NCBI RefSeq assembly: GCF_014698305.1
Contig: NZ_JACJST010000007.1
Location: 62,001-126,000, forward strand
DNA length: 64,000 bases
Direction of reading: 5' to 3'
From: Anabaena lutea FACHB-196
Lineage (GTDB): Bacteria > Cyanobacteriota > Cyanobacteriia > Cyanobacteriales > Nostocaceae
The position numbers were made by a program, and so were the translations under genes. Under the pieces are notes generated by a model. That model did no database searches, was not told where the DNA came from, and saw only the letters and a list, made by a program, of their open reading frames with translations. Shown piece by piece: positions 18,663-27,371 of the stretch. Position 1 is the stretch's first letter. Each line of letters opens with the position of its first letter.

Positions 18663-20216
18663 TCAACCAATCAGTAATCGATGCCATTGATTCATCATTC
18701 TTTCAAAATATAAATGGCTTTTCAGTGGATGTTCTAAAGCTTGCCAAAATGAAACATATCGATCAATCAATTGGGCAATAAGTTGACCAGATGATTTAAT
18801 ATTAGGGTTAACAATTGAGTTAAGATTATGCTTGTGTTGCTGAAATTCAATAAAATCATGAAAAGACTCGTCGGAATCAAAGACTTCCTGAAGTTGTTCT
18901 AATGGCATAAATAGAATATCTTTAGAAATTAGGCTAGATTGAGGTTGCAGTTGATTTGGATCAGGATTAAAACGACCTGTTTCTATGCTGATTCCAAAGG
19001 GTAGAAATTCTATACCCACTGAAGATTGATCCGTCACCAATACATCTACAAAAGGAAATAAACTACAAATATTTAAGGTTCTAGGTGCAACAACAATATT
19101 AGGAATGTCATATGCTAAAGCTGTTTCCTCCATTTCTTTAACAGAGAGAAGACAACTCTCATACATTGCTTCTAACCCTGTTGGATAAGCTTGACCTGGA
19201 TTCACATAAATATGATTCTTAATAATCACGTTACAGCGAAGATTTTTAAATAAGGGTAAAAGTTTTTCCCATTCTCTTGTGTGTCCCCAAGTCGGTGCAT
19301 ATAAAAGTGTGTATTTATAGGGTAAGTTAGATAATTTTTGAGCTAGTTTGCTATCTTTCTCAGAAAATTCCATTTTGTCGTATTTTGGCCAGCCTCCCTG
19401 TAAAATTAATCTTGTAGGTTTTTGAAAAGGCTGTGCATAAGTTAAGCCTAATATTTTTTGAGCATGATGAAAATGAAAATCTCCCGGAACGAAGATAATA
19501 TTAAATTCTCTTAATCGGTTTTTTTCAATTTCATAAGCATCTATATCTCCTAAATCGTGATGTAAGTAAAACAAATATTTGTAACCGTCTACAGATTTTA
19601 TAATCTGTGGATGATGCTGAGTATGGTCAAGTAAAATAGCAGCTTTTGCACCTGTTGGTTGTTGATCAGGTCCAATCAACCAACGACAATCAAAGTGTTG
19701 ACTCATTGCTTCAAAAACAGACAGTCCTGCTTGTGCTTGTAAATCATGATAAGCAATGAAATCAACTCGCATTGGCTGACTGACAAAACAAAATCTAGCA
19801 GTAGATGAAACTCTTTGTAAAAGATTAGTTGTGGAAATATTTTTTGTATAAGGAACTAGCTTGAGACGACCTTGTTTGCGAATTTCTCCATACCATTTTT
19901 CTATATTTTCTGCATCTACATCATCTCCATGACAAACGTAGTCAATATTTAAGTTGTCTAAATAATCTAAATTAACATTTAAGGGAGCATTAGGAATAAC
20001 TTCATCAACATAGCGACAACTTTCAACCACAGCAATTCTTTCAGCCATACTCATAATTGGTTGGCGTTTATATCCAGCAACAGTTTCATCAGAGTGGATA
20101 CCTACCACTAATTCATTCCCTAAAGATTTCGCTTGTTTGAGAAAGTTGACATGACCTGCATGGAACAAATCAGCTACCATATCAACATAAATTCGGATTG
20201 ATTTTGTATTATTCAT
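18663..20216 (-). CDS. Cytidylyltransferase (Pcyt2-like) fused to CDP-glycerol-phosphotransferase-like domain
   Basis: Residues 1-~135 are a cytidylyltransferase: the HxGH-type motif is HAGH in MVADLFHAGHVNFLKQA, followed by AERIAVVESCRYVDEVIPNA and CHGDD, closely patterned on ethanolamine-phosphate cytidylyltransferases, including the ISTTNLLQRV end. Residues ~165-500 resemble CDP-glycerol glycerophosphotransferases (TagB/TagF type): YTLLYAPTWGHTREW, VIIKNHIYVNPG, and VDVLVTDQSSVGIEFLPFG. A single protein that activates a phosphate or phosphonate headgroup with CTP and then transfers it is implied. Beside aminoethylphosphonate genes, the likely donor is CMP-2-aminoethylphosphonate or CDP-ethanolamine. 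ATG at 20216, 50 bp after the upstream methyltransferase gene. Confidence 0.85.
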   Translation of the reverse strand: MNNTKSIRIYVDMVADLFHAGHVNFLKQAKSLGNELVVGIHSDETVAGYKRQPIMSMAERIAVVESCRYVDEVIPNAPLNVNLDYLDNLNIDYVCHGDDVDAENIEKWYGEIRKQGRLKLVPYTKNISTTNLLQRVSSTARFCFVSQPMRVDFIAYHDLQAQAGLSVFEAMSQHFDCRWLIGPDQQPTGAKAAILLDHTQHHPQIIKSVDGYKYLFYLHHDLGDIDAYEIEKNRLREFNIIFVPGDFHFHHAQKILGLTYAQPFQKPTRLILQGGWPKYDKMEFSEKDSKLAQKLSNLPYKYTLLYAPTWGHTREWEKLLPLFKNLRCNVIIKNHIYVNPGQAYPTGLEAMYESCLLSVKEMEETALAYDIPNIVVAPRTLNICSLFPFVDVLVTDQSSVGIEFLPFGISIETGRFNPDPNQLQPQSSLISKDILFMPLEQLQEVFDSDESFHDFIEFQQHKHNLNSIVNPNIKSSGQLIAQLIDRYVSFWQALEHPLKSHLYFERMMNQWHRLLIG

Positions 20217-20266
20217 AACATAATAAACTTTTTGGTCAAAAACAATAATTTTCTAATTGTAGTAAT

Positions 20267-20818
20267 TCAATCAATTTTAATAAAGACATTAAATCGATCT
20301 GGATTATAAAAACCCTCTGTAATTTCAGCAGAATAAAAGTCTTTAGGATTAAATAAAAGATGTTCTGAACGATGAGAGCGAATTGGTAAATCTCCTATAA
20401 AAATAGATGTTTTGGAAACTCTTTTCATTTCCTGAATTGCTGTTTTAGCATATTCCAAATTTGGAAAATATTGAAATACACTATAAGCAAATGCTTTGTC
20501 AAAAGAATGATCGTTGAAAATTAAATTATTGGCTGAACCATGTATAACTGAATTTCCAAGTAATTGGATGTGTTTTTTTACTAGAGATTGAGAATAATCT
20601 ATTCCTATATAACCACAATCTAAATATTGAGCAATCATTCCAGCACCGCAACCGACTTCTATAATTTTATCTGTAGACTTAATATCTAGAATTTTAGTTA
20701 TTTGACTTGCAACAAATTTAGCATCAATTGTTGTATCTTCATATCCATCTAGTTCTTTTAAGTCATTAGTTTTTAAACGTCCTTTTCTTTCCCAAATTTC
20801 CTGCCAATCTAAAGACAT
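20267..20818 (-). CDS. Small class I SAM-dependent methyltransferase
   Basis: A 183-residue methyltransferase: motif I is IIEVGCGAGMIAQYL, followed by GYIGIDYSQSLVKKH and the motif IV-like FDKAFAYSVFQYFP. It lies 8 bp after the aminoethylphosphonate transaminase gene and before the cytidylyltransferase fusion, so it is embedded in the phosphonate operon. N-methylation of aminoethylphosphonate or O-methylation of a sugar would fit; neither can be decided from sequence. At 183 residues it is short and lacks any extra substrate-binding domain. Confidence 0.82.
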   Translation of the reverse strand: MSLDWQEIWERKGRLKTNDLKELDGYEDTTIDAKFVASQITKILDIKSTDKIIEVGCGAGMIAQYLDCGYIGIDYSQSLVKKHIQLLGNSVIHGSANNLIFNDHSFDKAFAYSVFQYFPNLEYAKTAIQEMKRVSKTSIFIGDLPIRSHRSEHLLFNPKDFYSAEITEGFYNPDRFNVFIKID

Positions 20819-20826
20819 AAATAAAT

Positions 20827-21933
20827 TTACCTTTTTGTTTCTTGAAAAAAAATCTCTTTAAAACACTGGATAAGATTCACAATATCATCTTCTTGAATAT
20901 TACCCATATTAGCTATTCTAAATATAGTTTTTTCTAATCCTCCTTGCCCGGCATAAATTATAAATCCTGACTGTTTTAAGTAATCATGAATTTGTTCATA
21001 ACTATAACTTAAGGATAATTTATAAGATTTTAAAACACAGGAATAATTAACAGGATTTAATAAAGTCTCAATTCCCATAGATTGTAATCCATTTTGAATC
21101 ATTTGAGAACGGTTTTGATACAAATTGTGTCTGCTTTTCCATCCTCCGTCGTCTTCCAATTCTTTTAAAGCTTCTCGTAAAGCATAGCTAACTTGAACAG
21201 ATTGAGTAAAAGGAGAATAACCTTCTAGTTGTTGTTTGTGATAGCTATAAAGATCAAGATATAGACTAGAAGCGGCCGTTGAACGAAACTCAAATACAGA
21301 TTTTTTAACTAGTACAAATGACAATCCTGGTACGCCATGTAAACATTTATTAGCAGTTGCAGCACAAGCTTCTAAATTCCAATCAGAGAATTTTATGGTT
21401 TCTGCTCCAAAACTAGAGACACAATCTAGTAATAAAGCAATATTTAGACTGCGGCAAATTTCTCCTAATTTGGCCACATCATTTAATCTTCCTGTTGTGG
21501 TTTCATGGTGAACAGCGACAACATGAGTAAAGCTAGAATCTTGGGTTAGATATTGCTCCACTGCTTGCAAATTCATCGGTTCTTCCCACGGGGAGGTGAC
21601 TACCGTTAAGTTTTTGTCATGGATTTTAACCATTTTTGCCATTCGCTCACCATAAACCCCATTGGTAACAATCAAAGCTTTTCCCGATTTTGGGATCAGG
21701 CTTGATAGCATAGCTTCTACCGCACAAGTACCTGAACCTGTCAGCACAATGGCTTCATAGTTGGCGATCGCTTCTGGATAAACACTAACTAAACGAGTTT
21801 TGATGTCTAACATCAATTGAGCAAATTCTGGTTCTCGATGGCACAAGTCTTCTTTGAGTAAAGATTCGCGCACTCTGTCACTGAGAGTAACAGGCCCAGG
21901 ATTAAGTAAAATGTTGCGTTGGTTTATTTTCAT
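20827..21933 (-). CDS. phnW: 2-aminoethylphosphonate:pyruvate aminotransferase (biosynthetic)
   Basis: A class V PLP aminotransferase of 368 residues that would interconvert phosphonoacetaldehyde and 2-aminoethylphosphonate. The N-terminus ILLNPGPVTLSDRVRESLL and the early segment VLTGSGTCAVEAMLSSLIPK are family-typical; the PLP lysine is in TANKCLHGVPGLSFVLVKK, and LLLDCVSSFGAE precedes it. The start overlaps the decarboxylase stop by 4 bp (ATGA), so the two are translationally coupled. The context (PEP mutase, decarboxylase) indicates biosynthesis rather than degradation. The alternative name is AepT. Confidence 0.92.
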   Translation of the reverse strand: MKINQRNILLNPGPVTLSDRVRESLLKEDLCHREPEFAQLMLDIKTRLVSVYPEAIANYEAIVLTGSGTCAVEAMLSSLIPKSGKALIVTNGVYGERMAKMVKIHDKNLTVVTSPWEEPMNLQAVEQYLTQDSSFTHVVAVHHETTTGRLNDVAKLGEICRSLNIALLLDCVSSFGAETIKFSDWNLEACAATANKCLHGVPGLSFVLVKKSVFEFRSTAASSLYLDLYSYHKQQLEGYSPFTQSVQVSYALREALKELEDDGGWKSRHNLYQNRSQMIQNGLQSMGIETLLNPVNYSCVLKSYKLSLSYSYEQIHDYLKQSGFIIYAGQGGLEKTIFRIANMGNIQEDDIVNLIQCFKEIFFQETKR

Positions 21934-23072
21934 TGTGTTTGCAAAAACTGTCGTAACCGTTGAGCAACTTCTGGTGGTGTAATTTGTGGTCGAGGTATTT
22001 TTTCGGGGATACCGGATTTGATTTTAATGTGTAAAAAAGTTAGTTCTTCTGAAGATGATTTTAAATAATTTTCTAGTTCATCTGGAGTATTTATACAAGC
22101 AACTTTCTCATAACCACAAGCCGAGGCGATCGCACTAAAATCAATGGAATGAGAAACAGTAGCTTGACCTCCAGTAGATTCATGGCATTGATTATCTAAC
22201 AAAATATGCATAAGATTTGCTGGACGTTCATAACCAATAGTAGCCAATGCTCCTAAACGCATTATTGCTGCTCCATCTCCATCCAAAACAATCACACGCT
22301 GTTGGGGTTTACTAATGGCTATTCCCAATCCCAAACTAGAAACACAACCCATTGAACCGACCATATAAAATTGATTCTGGTTATCTTCAATAGCATATAG
22401 TTCTCGACCACAATAGCCTGTTGTTGCTAATAAAATATCATTATTTTGAATAGTAGTTTGAATTGTTTTCAGCATTTCATGCCGACTAAAACTAGATTCA
22501 GGTTTTAAATTTGCTGAAGTTGCTGTTAATAAATAAGACTTAACTTGGAGATTAGAATTCAGAGAACAAGATTCTACTGAACCTTTTTTCATTACTAAAG
22601 CATAAGGTGTTTTATCATTTCTCATTATTTGAACTGCACGCTCTAGAGTAGGCTGAATTTCATCAACCTCTGTGGGAAAATATTCCCAAGGGATTTGCAT
22701 CAATTCTAGTAATTGTGGGGTAATTTGTCCCATAAGCTGGTGTTGTGGTTCATCCTTTGCACCATCTGGTTGACCACGCCAAGTGACAATAATCAAAATA
22801 GGAATTTTAAAAATTTGATTGAGAGATGTTAAGGGGTTAACCGCATTGCCTAAGCCAGAATTTTGAAACATGACAATACTAGGAACTCCGGCTAATTCTG
22901 CACCAGATGCGATCGCTACTGCATCTCCTTCATTTGCAGCACCCACATAGCGTAAAGAAGGGGAATCAATCACATAGTTAATGAAAGAAGTCAGATAGGA
23001 ACAAGGAACGCCAGTATATAACCCAAATCCTAAACTCTGTGTAGCTTGAATAAAACTCTTAGCAGGTATCAT
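21930..23072 (-). CDS. ppd: Phosphonopyruvate decarboxylase
   Basis: A ThDP-dependent enzyme of 380 residues that pulls the PEP mutase equilibrium forward by decarboxylating phosphonopyruvate to phosphonoacetaldehyde. The N-terminal Pyr domain has the conserved YTGVPCSYLTSFINYV and AANEGDAVAIASGAELAG; the Glu activates ThDP. The C-terminal PP domain contains VLDGDGAAIMRLGALATIG…LLDNQCHESTGGQ, with the GDG…N Mg/ThDP motif. It overlaps the upstream stop by 1 bp (TAATG) and the next start by 4 bp. Two HIP1 sites lie within it. The alternative, sulfopyruvate decarboxylase, is disfavoured by the neighbours. Confidence 0.93.
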   Translation of the reverse strand: MIPAKSFIQATQSLGFGLYTGVPCSYLTSFINYVIDSPSLRYVGAANEGDAVAIASGAELAGVPSIVMFQNSGLGNAVNPLTSLNQIFKIPILIIVTWRGQPDGAKDEPQHQLMGQITPQLLELMQIPWEYFPTEVDEIQPTLERAVQIMRNDKTPYALVMKKGSVESCSLNSNLQVKSYLLTATSANLKPESSFSRHEMLKTIQTTIQNNDILLATTGYCGRELYAIEDNQNQFYMVGSMGCVSSLGLGIAISKPQQRVIVLDGDGAAIMRLGALATIGYERPANLMHILLDNQCHESTGGQATVSHSIDFSAIASACGYEKVACINTPDELENYLKSSSEELTFLHIKIKSGIPEKIPRPQITPPEVAQRLRQFLQTQ

Positions 23073-24691
23073 TAAAAACCTCCTGCTCTAATTATGTCTT
23101 GAATTTCATCTACATCTAACCAATTTCCTGTAATATAAATCACCTGGACAGCATAGCCGAGATTTATTAATTCATTGATTAATGTTGGCATTCTTCCTTG
23201 TTGCTGCACATCATCTTCAACTAATAAACCTTTGAGAGTATGGCGAAAAACATCTTGTAAATTACTTGAAACTTTTAATAATCCAGTCCATATTCCACAA
23301 ATTTGCGGTAGTAAAAGTTGATTGTCAATTTTTTGTAAATAGACATCTGTGTAGAACGCTTTTTGGGAATTCGGTAATGAGCAATTGACATAATCTGGTC
23401 TGACAGAATTTAAACTAGCCTTTGCATCAGCATCAACAACAATCGCAAAATCTTGTTCAGTATCTAGTAAAAGTTGCAATATATATTTTTTGAATAGCAC
23501 ATCCCCATAACCGATGATCAAATCTTGTTTTTCCAAAGATATTCCTTGTAGTCCTAAATAGAGAGACATAAGTTCTCCCGTACAATCATAATTGTCATTA
23601 TCAACGTAATTCAGATTCGGCAAATTGATAGCTTCTTTTTTATATCCTCGAACTACAGTAATATCTTTTATGCCTATTGTGCGGTAATGATTAACAACTT
23701 GAGACAATAAAGGTTCACCCTTTAATTCCAGCATACATTTGGGCTTATCTGCGGTAAGTTCTCCAAATTCTACGCCTCTTGATGCAGCTAAGAGCAAAGC
23801 TGTAATGTCTTTTTTATTCTGGGGTAAATAACGCTTCTCAGCTTCTTGTAGTTCTAATGCTCCTTGTAATCTAAAAACTTCTGAAACTGGAATAATCTCT
23901 TCTTCAATATTTAGCAAGCTTTCTTCAGTCAAAATTGTTTTTGCCGCTTGTTGCATTGCGGTTATAGCTGCTCTGCAAATTTGATTAGCCCAGATGACAA
24001 TTGAAAATTGATAATCTCGAAAAACTTGAGTAGGAGTAGTGTAGTATTTAGTCGGAATAATAACAACCGGACAGCGATCACCCCACTCTTGCTTAAATGC
24101 TAAAATTTCATCAGAGACTCTCAAAGAACTATGAATTATAATACCATCAGCCCCAGCTTGGTGATAGGCTTCTGCTCGTTTGAGAGCTTCTGGTAAACCC
24201 CAACCAGCAATAAAAGCTTCAATTCTGGCAATTACTACAAAATCTTCATCAGACTGAGCATCTTTAGCTGCTTTAATTTTTCCACAGAATTCTCCTATAT
24301 CTGCTAAAGGTTGAGTTGCTCCATTAATAAAACTATTCGTTTTCGGAAATACTTTATCTTCTATGCAAACCCCAGCAATTCCTCTTTGTTCTAATTTCTT
24401 GACTAAACGACGAACATTATTAAAATTACCATAACCTGTATCCCCATCCAACAGAATTGGTATTGATGTAGCGTCGCACATAAATTCAAGCACTTCTAGT
24501 ACTTGTGTCCAACTTGCTTCATTATTATCTCGAACTCCCATTGCTGAGGATATAGAAAGACCACTAGCCCAAATTCCTTTAAATCCTGCTTCCTCTACAA
24601 TTTTAGCACTTAAGCCATTATGAGCTTCCATTAAAAACTCAAGATATTGTGAGTTTAGAAGTTGTCTCAATTGCTTTGTTTTTCTCACCAT
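23072..24691 (-). CDS. pepM: PEP phosphomutase fused to nucleotidyltransferase (PepM-PntC-like)
   Basis: Residues ~1-270 are phosphoenolpyruvate mutase, forming the C-P bond: LDGDTGYGN (81-89) and the diagnostic [10 protein letters not shown] (EDK-x5-NS, 111-120) are intact. Residues ~295-539 are a sugar-nucleotide-type nucleotidyltransferase: [20 protein letters not shown] with the [14 protein letters not shown] lysine, and [11 protein letters not shown] as the metal-binding segment. This matches PntC-type CTP:phosphonate cytidylyltransferases fused to PepM in the CMP-aminoethylphosphonate pathway. First gene of a six-gene operon. ATG (24691) is followed directly by a GTG codon; it lies after a ~300-bp upstream gap. 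Confidence 0.93.
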   Translation of the reverse strand: MVRKTKQLRQLLNSQYLEFLMEAHNGLSAKIVEEAGFKGIWASGLSISSAMGVRDNNEASWTQVLEVLEFMCDATSIPILLDGDTGYGNFNNVRRLVKKLEQRGIAGVCIEDKVFPKTNSFINGATQPLADIGEFCGKIKAAKDAQSDEDFVVIARIEAFIAGWGLPEALKRAEAYHQAGADGIIIHSSLRVSDEILAFKQEWGDRCPVVIIPTKYYTTPTQVFRDYQFSIVIWANQICRAAITAMQQAAKTILTEESLLNIEEEIIPVSEVFRLQGALELQEAEKRYLPQNKKDITALLLAASRGVEFGELTADKPKCMLELKGEPLLSQVVNHYRTIGIKDITVVRGYKKEAINLPNLNYVDNDNYDCTGELMSLYLGLQGISLEKQDLIIGYGDVLFKKYILQLLLDTEQDFAIVVDADAKASLNSVRPDYVNCSLPNSQKAFYTDVYLQKIDNQLLLPQICGIWTGLLKVSSNLQDVFRHTLKGLLVEDDVQQQGRMPTLINELINLGYAVQVIYITGNWLDVDEIQDIIRAGGF

Positions 24692-25000
24692 ATCTAATTA
24701 CAAGTTTTCAATAATTATTAATTTGTGTATCGGTCTGATATTTTCTGGGTAGTTTTCTGATCGGCTCTGCTCTTTTGTAATATCTTCGAGAATAAAATCT
24801 ACAGAGTTTGCCAACTACATCCAAGTTATTAACTACTTCTTAACTTTGAGAATAAATCTTTTACAAAACTTAAAACTCAGGAAGTTGATTGACTGGAAAA
24901 GTCATCTCATCAAACAACAGAGCCTAGTTTAATCTAGTGAGGATAATTTTACTAGCTCGTCTAATTAGACAACATCAATTAATTTTTTGAGGCTATTAGT
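24692..25000 (-). promoter_or_regulatory. Upstream region of the phosphonate operon, with a 12-bp palindrome
   Basis: This ~310-bp AT-rich gap has no open frame and should carry the operon promoter. It contains the perfect palindrome GTCTAATTAGAC at 24959-24970, a possible operator, but a position ~270 bp from the start codon makes this speculative. No PHO-box repeat was recognised by eye. Confidence 0.35.
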
Positions 25001-25414
25001 CTAGGGATCGCTCTGACTCTCCCCCTCCCTTTTCTTCATATTCCCCAAAACAACCTTATAATCCTGCCTATCAGGATGCTGTTGCACCAACTTCTCCATT
25101 AAAGCGATCGCACCCTTGGTATCTTTCATTTCTAGCCGCAGTAAAGACAGTTTTTCCAGCGCCAATTGGTTGTTTGGTTCTCGCTGCAAAACCAACTCAT
25201 ATCCCTTAGCCTTTTGTTGCAATTCACTGTCAACAGACTGAATAACAGGTTGCTGAGATTGCTGAGGCTTCTCCCAAGATTGTTTTAGAGTATTAACTGC
25301 TCCAAATAAAATTGAACCACCAAAAGACAAGATAGAAATATATGTTACGATTCTTTGCTTTCGCTCCAGCTGCTTACGACGCTTAACTAAGTAATCATCT
25401 CCAGAAATTGCCAT
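25001..25414 (-). CDS. Small membrane-anchored TPR-like protein
   Basis: A 137-residue protein with a basic N-terminus (KRRKQLERKQR), one hydrophobic segment (about 25-42, VTYISILSFGGSILFGAV) and a C-terminal TPR-like part (AKGYELVLQREPNNQLALEK and GAIALMEKLVQQHPDRQDYK). It therefore projects two TPR-like helix pairs from the membrane. It is common in cyanobacteria and its partner is unknown. ATG at 25414. It is separated from the phosphonate operon by ~310 bp in the same orientation and probably has its own promoter in the ~430-bp gap upstream. Confidence 0.7.
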   Translation of the reverse strand: MAISGDDYLVKRRKQLERKQRIVTYISILSFGGSILFGAVNTLKQSWEKPQQSQQPVIQSVDSELQQKAKGYELVLQREPNNQLALEKLSLLRLEMKDTKGAIALMEKLVQQHPDRQDYKVVLGNMKKREGESQSDP

Positions 25415-25847
25415 GTTTCAAAAATTGCTGCGGTAAATACTTAAAAAACAGCAATCCTCCTCTTCTATTTATGAGATTACCCACAACCTCACAGAAACTA
25501 TCACCCAATGCCCGGAGTTGAGTTAATTCTCTGCACCAAGCTGAAAATTTCCTAAATAGTTGCTTAACGCTGGAGTTTTCCCTTGATGGATTTACACATT
25601 TGGAATGCTCGCAAACGTCTAGACTCGGCTTTGGCAATGACTCCTAGGCATAGTTAACAGTTCTTGGTGGTGATTACCGTACAAAACATCATTTTCTAGC
25701 AATTTACTAGGGTGAGTTGTGATATACTCAAGAAGTTGAGACTAGCTTTGCCAAAATATAGCGCTCTACGCACAAGTAACAATGGCAAAACGGAAAGCAG
25801 TTTTGATTAAGCATTTACCCAAATAAAATCTGAACTACATCGAGGTT

Positions 25848-26066
25848 ATGACTCAGCAAGTAATTCACCCTATGGTGAAATTGCAGCGTAACGTGCAATC
25901 ACTCGTAGAATCCAATATCATTAAGCCCACCGATAGCATTTGGAAAATTGCTTTACTATACGGCAATGACTGGCAGCACTGGAAACAGGAACTGCAAGAC
26001 TTCGGCTTTAGCATGCAAGATCCAATTGGTGACCTACTGGCGGTAGAAACTTGGGATGAAGAATAG
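25848..26066 (+). CDS. DUF4327-like small cyanobacterial protein
   Basis: A 72-residue acidic protein, MTQQVIHPMVKLQRNVQSLV…IWKIALLYGNDWQHWKQEL, that matches the short cyanobacterial family I recall as DUF4327. Function unknown. ATG at 25848 lies after CGAGGT. It is monocistronic and convergent with the FHA/kinase gene, whose stop is 47 bp away. The ~430-bp region upstream (to the divergent TPR gene) shows no second gene; a long minus-strand frame there starts with TTG and has no recognisable family. Confidence 0.7.
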   Translation: MTQQVIHPMVKLQRNVQSLVESNIIKPTDSIWKIALLYGNDWQHWKQELQDFGFSMQDPIGDLLAVETWDEE

Positions 26067-26113
26067 GTATGGGGTAAGGGGGACAGTGATCACTGATAAC
26101 TGCCCCCCACCCA

Positions 26114-27355
26114 TCACTGACAAATAAGCAATGCCTGAGCCAGTTCCTTAGCAGTTTGGTAGCGATCGCGTGGCAAAGGTTCCGTAACGCGCTCGATAAC
26201 TTCTCGGAGTTGAGGAGTAATGGTAGGCACGCTTTTAACATCAAAGCCAAACGCTCGTCCCTTTTGACGGAAAAACTTCAAAGGATTTTCGCCAGTGAGC
26301 AAAAAAATCAGCGTAGGTCCGATGGCATACAAATCTGATTGTGTCAAGGGTTGTCCGCGTTCCTGCTCAGGAGCGCAGTAACCTTCTGCACCAATCCTTG
26401 TTCCTGGTGCGGTTCCAGTTTCTTTTACTGCTCCAAAATCCAACACCACCACGCGATTGTTAGAACTTCGCACCATTAAATTTGCGGGTTTAATATCACG
26501 ATGAATAAGTGGTTGCTCTTGGTTATGAAGATATTCTAAGATCTCACAGGTTTGAATCATCCAAGCGATCGCTTGATTTGGTGTCACCGGACCATTAGTA
26601 TATATACGTTTTTCTAAATCTTGTCCATGAATTAATTCCATCGCCAAGTATTTTTTGCCACCTTCCACAAAAAAGTCGTAATACTTAGGAATTCCCGGAT
26701 AGTTAAGATGTTTAAGAGTGTTAGCTTCCCGTGTAAATAACTCTTGGGCTTTAGCAATTTTAGCCATATCAGCATTCATCTGCTTTAAAACTAACAATTG
26801 CGGTACACCTGTACTCAAACCAATAGCATCCCAAGCTAAATAAGTAGTACCCATACCTCCTTGTCCTAGAGTACGTAACACCTGGTAGTGACGAATTATC
26901 TGTTGTACAGAAAGAGGTTCACCGCAGTGAACGCAAAACAGATTATTTGGGGAATTTCCTTCGTGGGTGCATCGAGAACTATTGAAAGCAGCAGTGACAT
27001 TCTGATTTTGATACCCAGGTAAAGCATCCGGTTCGGGAATTTCCTGAAGTTGGAATTTGAGGATAGGCCCCCCCTGCGCCAATTGCAACAGAGAATTATT
27101 GGGCAGTGTACATTTGTTGACAAGAGTACCATTGAGGAAAGTCCCATTTGTCCCTTGACTAATTACCTGCCAAGCATCACCCTTCTTCCCAGCACTCACT
27201 TGCTTCAGTTCCAGATGATATCGAGAAACTAGACTATCATTTAAAACAACGTGATTATCCACCGCCCGACCAATACGAATCACGGTGGAATTCTCAAAGC
27301 ACCACTGCTGAAGCGGCGTTTTTTGTTGCCTGTCTAACAGGGTTAGAGTAACCAC
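26114..27355 (-). CDS. FHA domain / zinc-ribbon / Hanks-type Ser/Thr protein kinase
   Basis: Residues ~20-95 are an FHA phosphopeptide-binding domain (IRIGRAVDNHVVLNDSLVSR). A short CxxC-type ribbon (…CTHEG…FCVHCGEPL) follows. Residues ~155-413 are a protein kinase: glycine loop LGQGGMGTTYLAWD, catalytic Lys in LLVLKQM, catalytic loop HRDIKPAN, DFG motif in VVLDFGAVKE. It starts with GTG at 27355, 16 bp after the stop of a PP2C phosphatase gene, so kinase and phosphatase form an operon. The FHA domain before the kinase is a common cyanobacterial arrangement. Substrates unknown. Confidence 0.93.
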   Translation of the reverse strand: MVTLTLLDRQQKTPLQQWCFENSTVIRIGRAVDNHVVLNDSLVSRYHLELKQVSAGKKGDAWQVISQGTNGTFLNGTLVNKCTLPNNSLLQLAQGGPILKFQLQEIPEPDALPGYQNQNVTAAFNSSRCTHEGNSPNNLFCVHCGEPLSVQQIIRHYQVLRTLGQGGMGTTYLAWDAIGLSTGVPQLLVLKQMNADMAKIAKAQELFTREANTLKHLNYPGIPKYYDFFVEGGKKYLAMELIHGQDLEKRIYTNGPVTPNQAIAWMIQTCEILEYLHNQEQPLIHRDIKPANLMVRSSNNRVVVLDFGAVKETGTAPGTRIGAEGYCAPEQERGQPLTQSDLYAIGPTLIFLLTGENPLKFFRQKGRAFGFDVKSVPTITPQLREVIERVTEPLPRDRYQTAKELAQALLICQ

Positions 27356-27371
27356 ATTGACACTCCCCGGT

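Noticed and set aside
25395-25637. 80-codon minus-strand frame overlapping the TPR gene start
   Set aside because: It starts with TTG without a ribosome site, overlaps a better gene and shows no family pattern.
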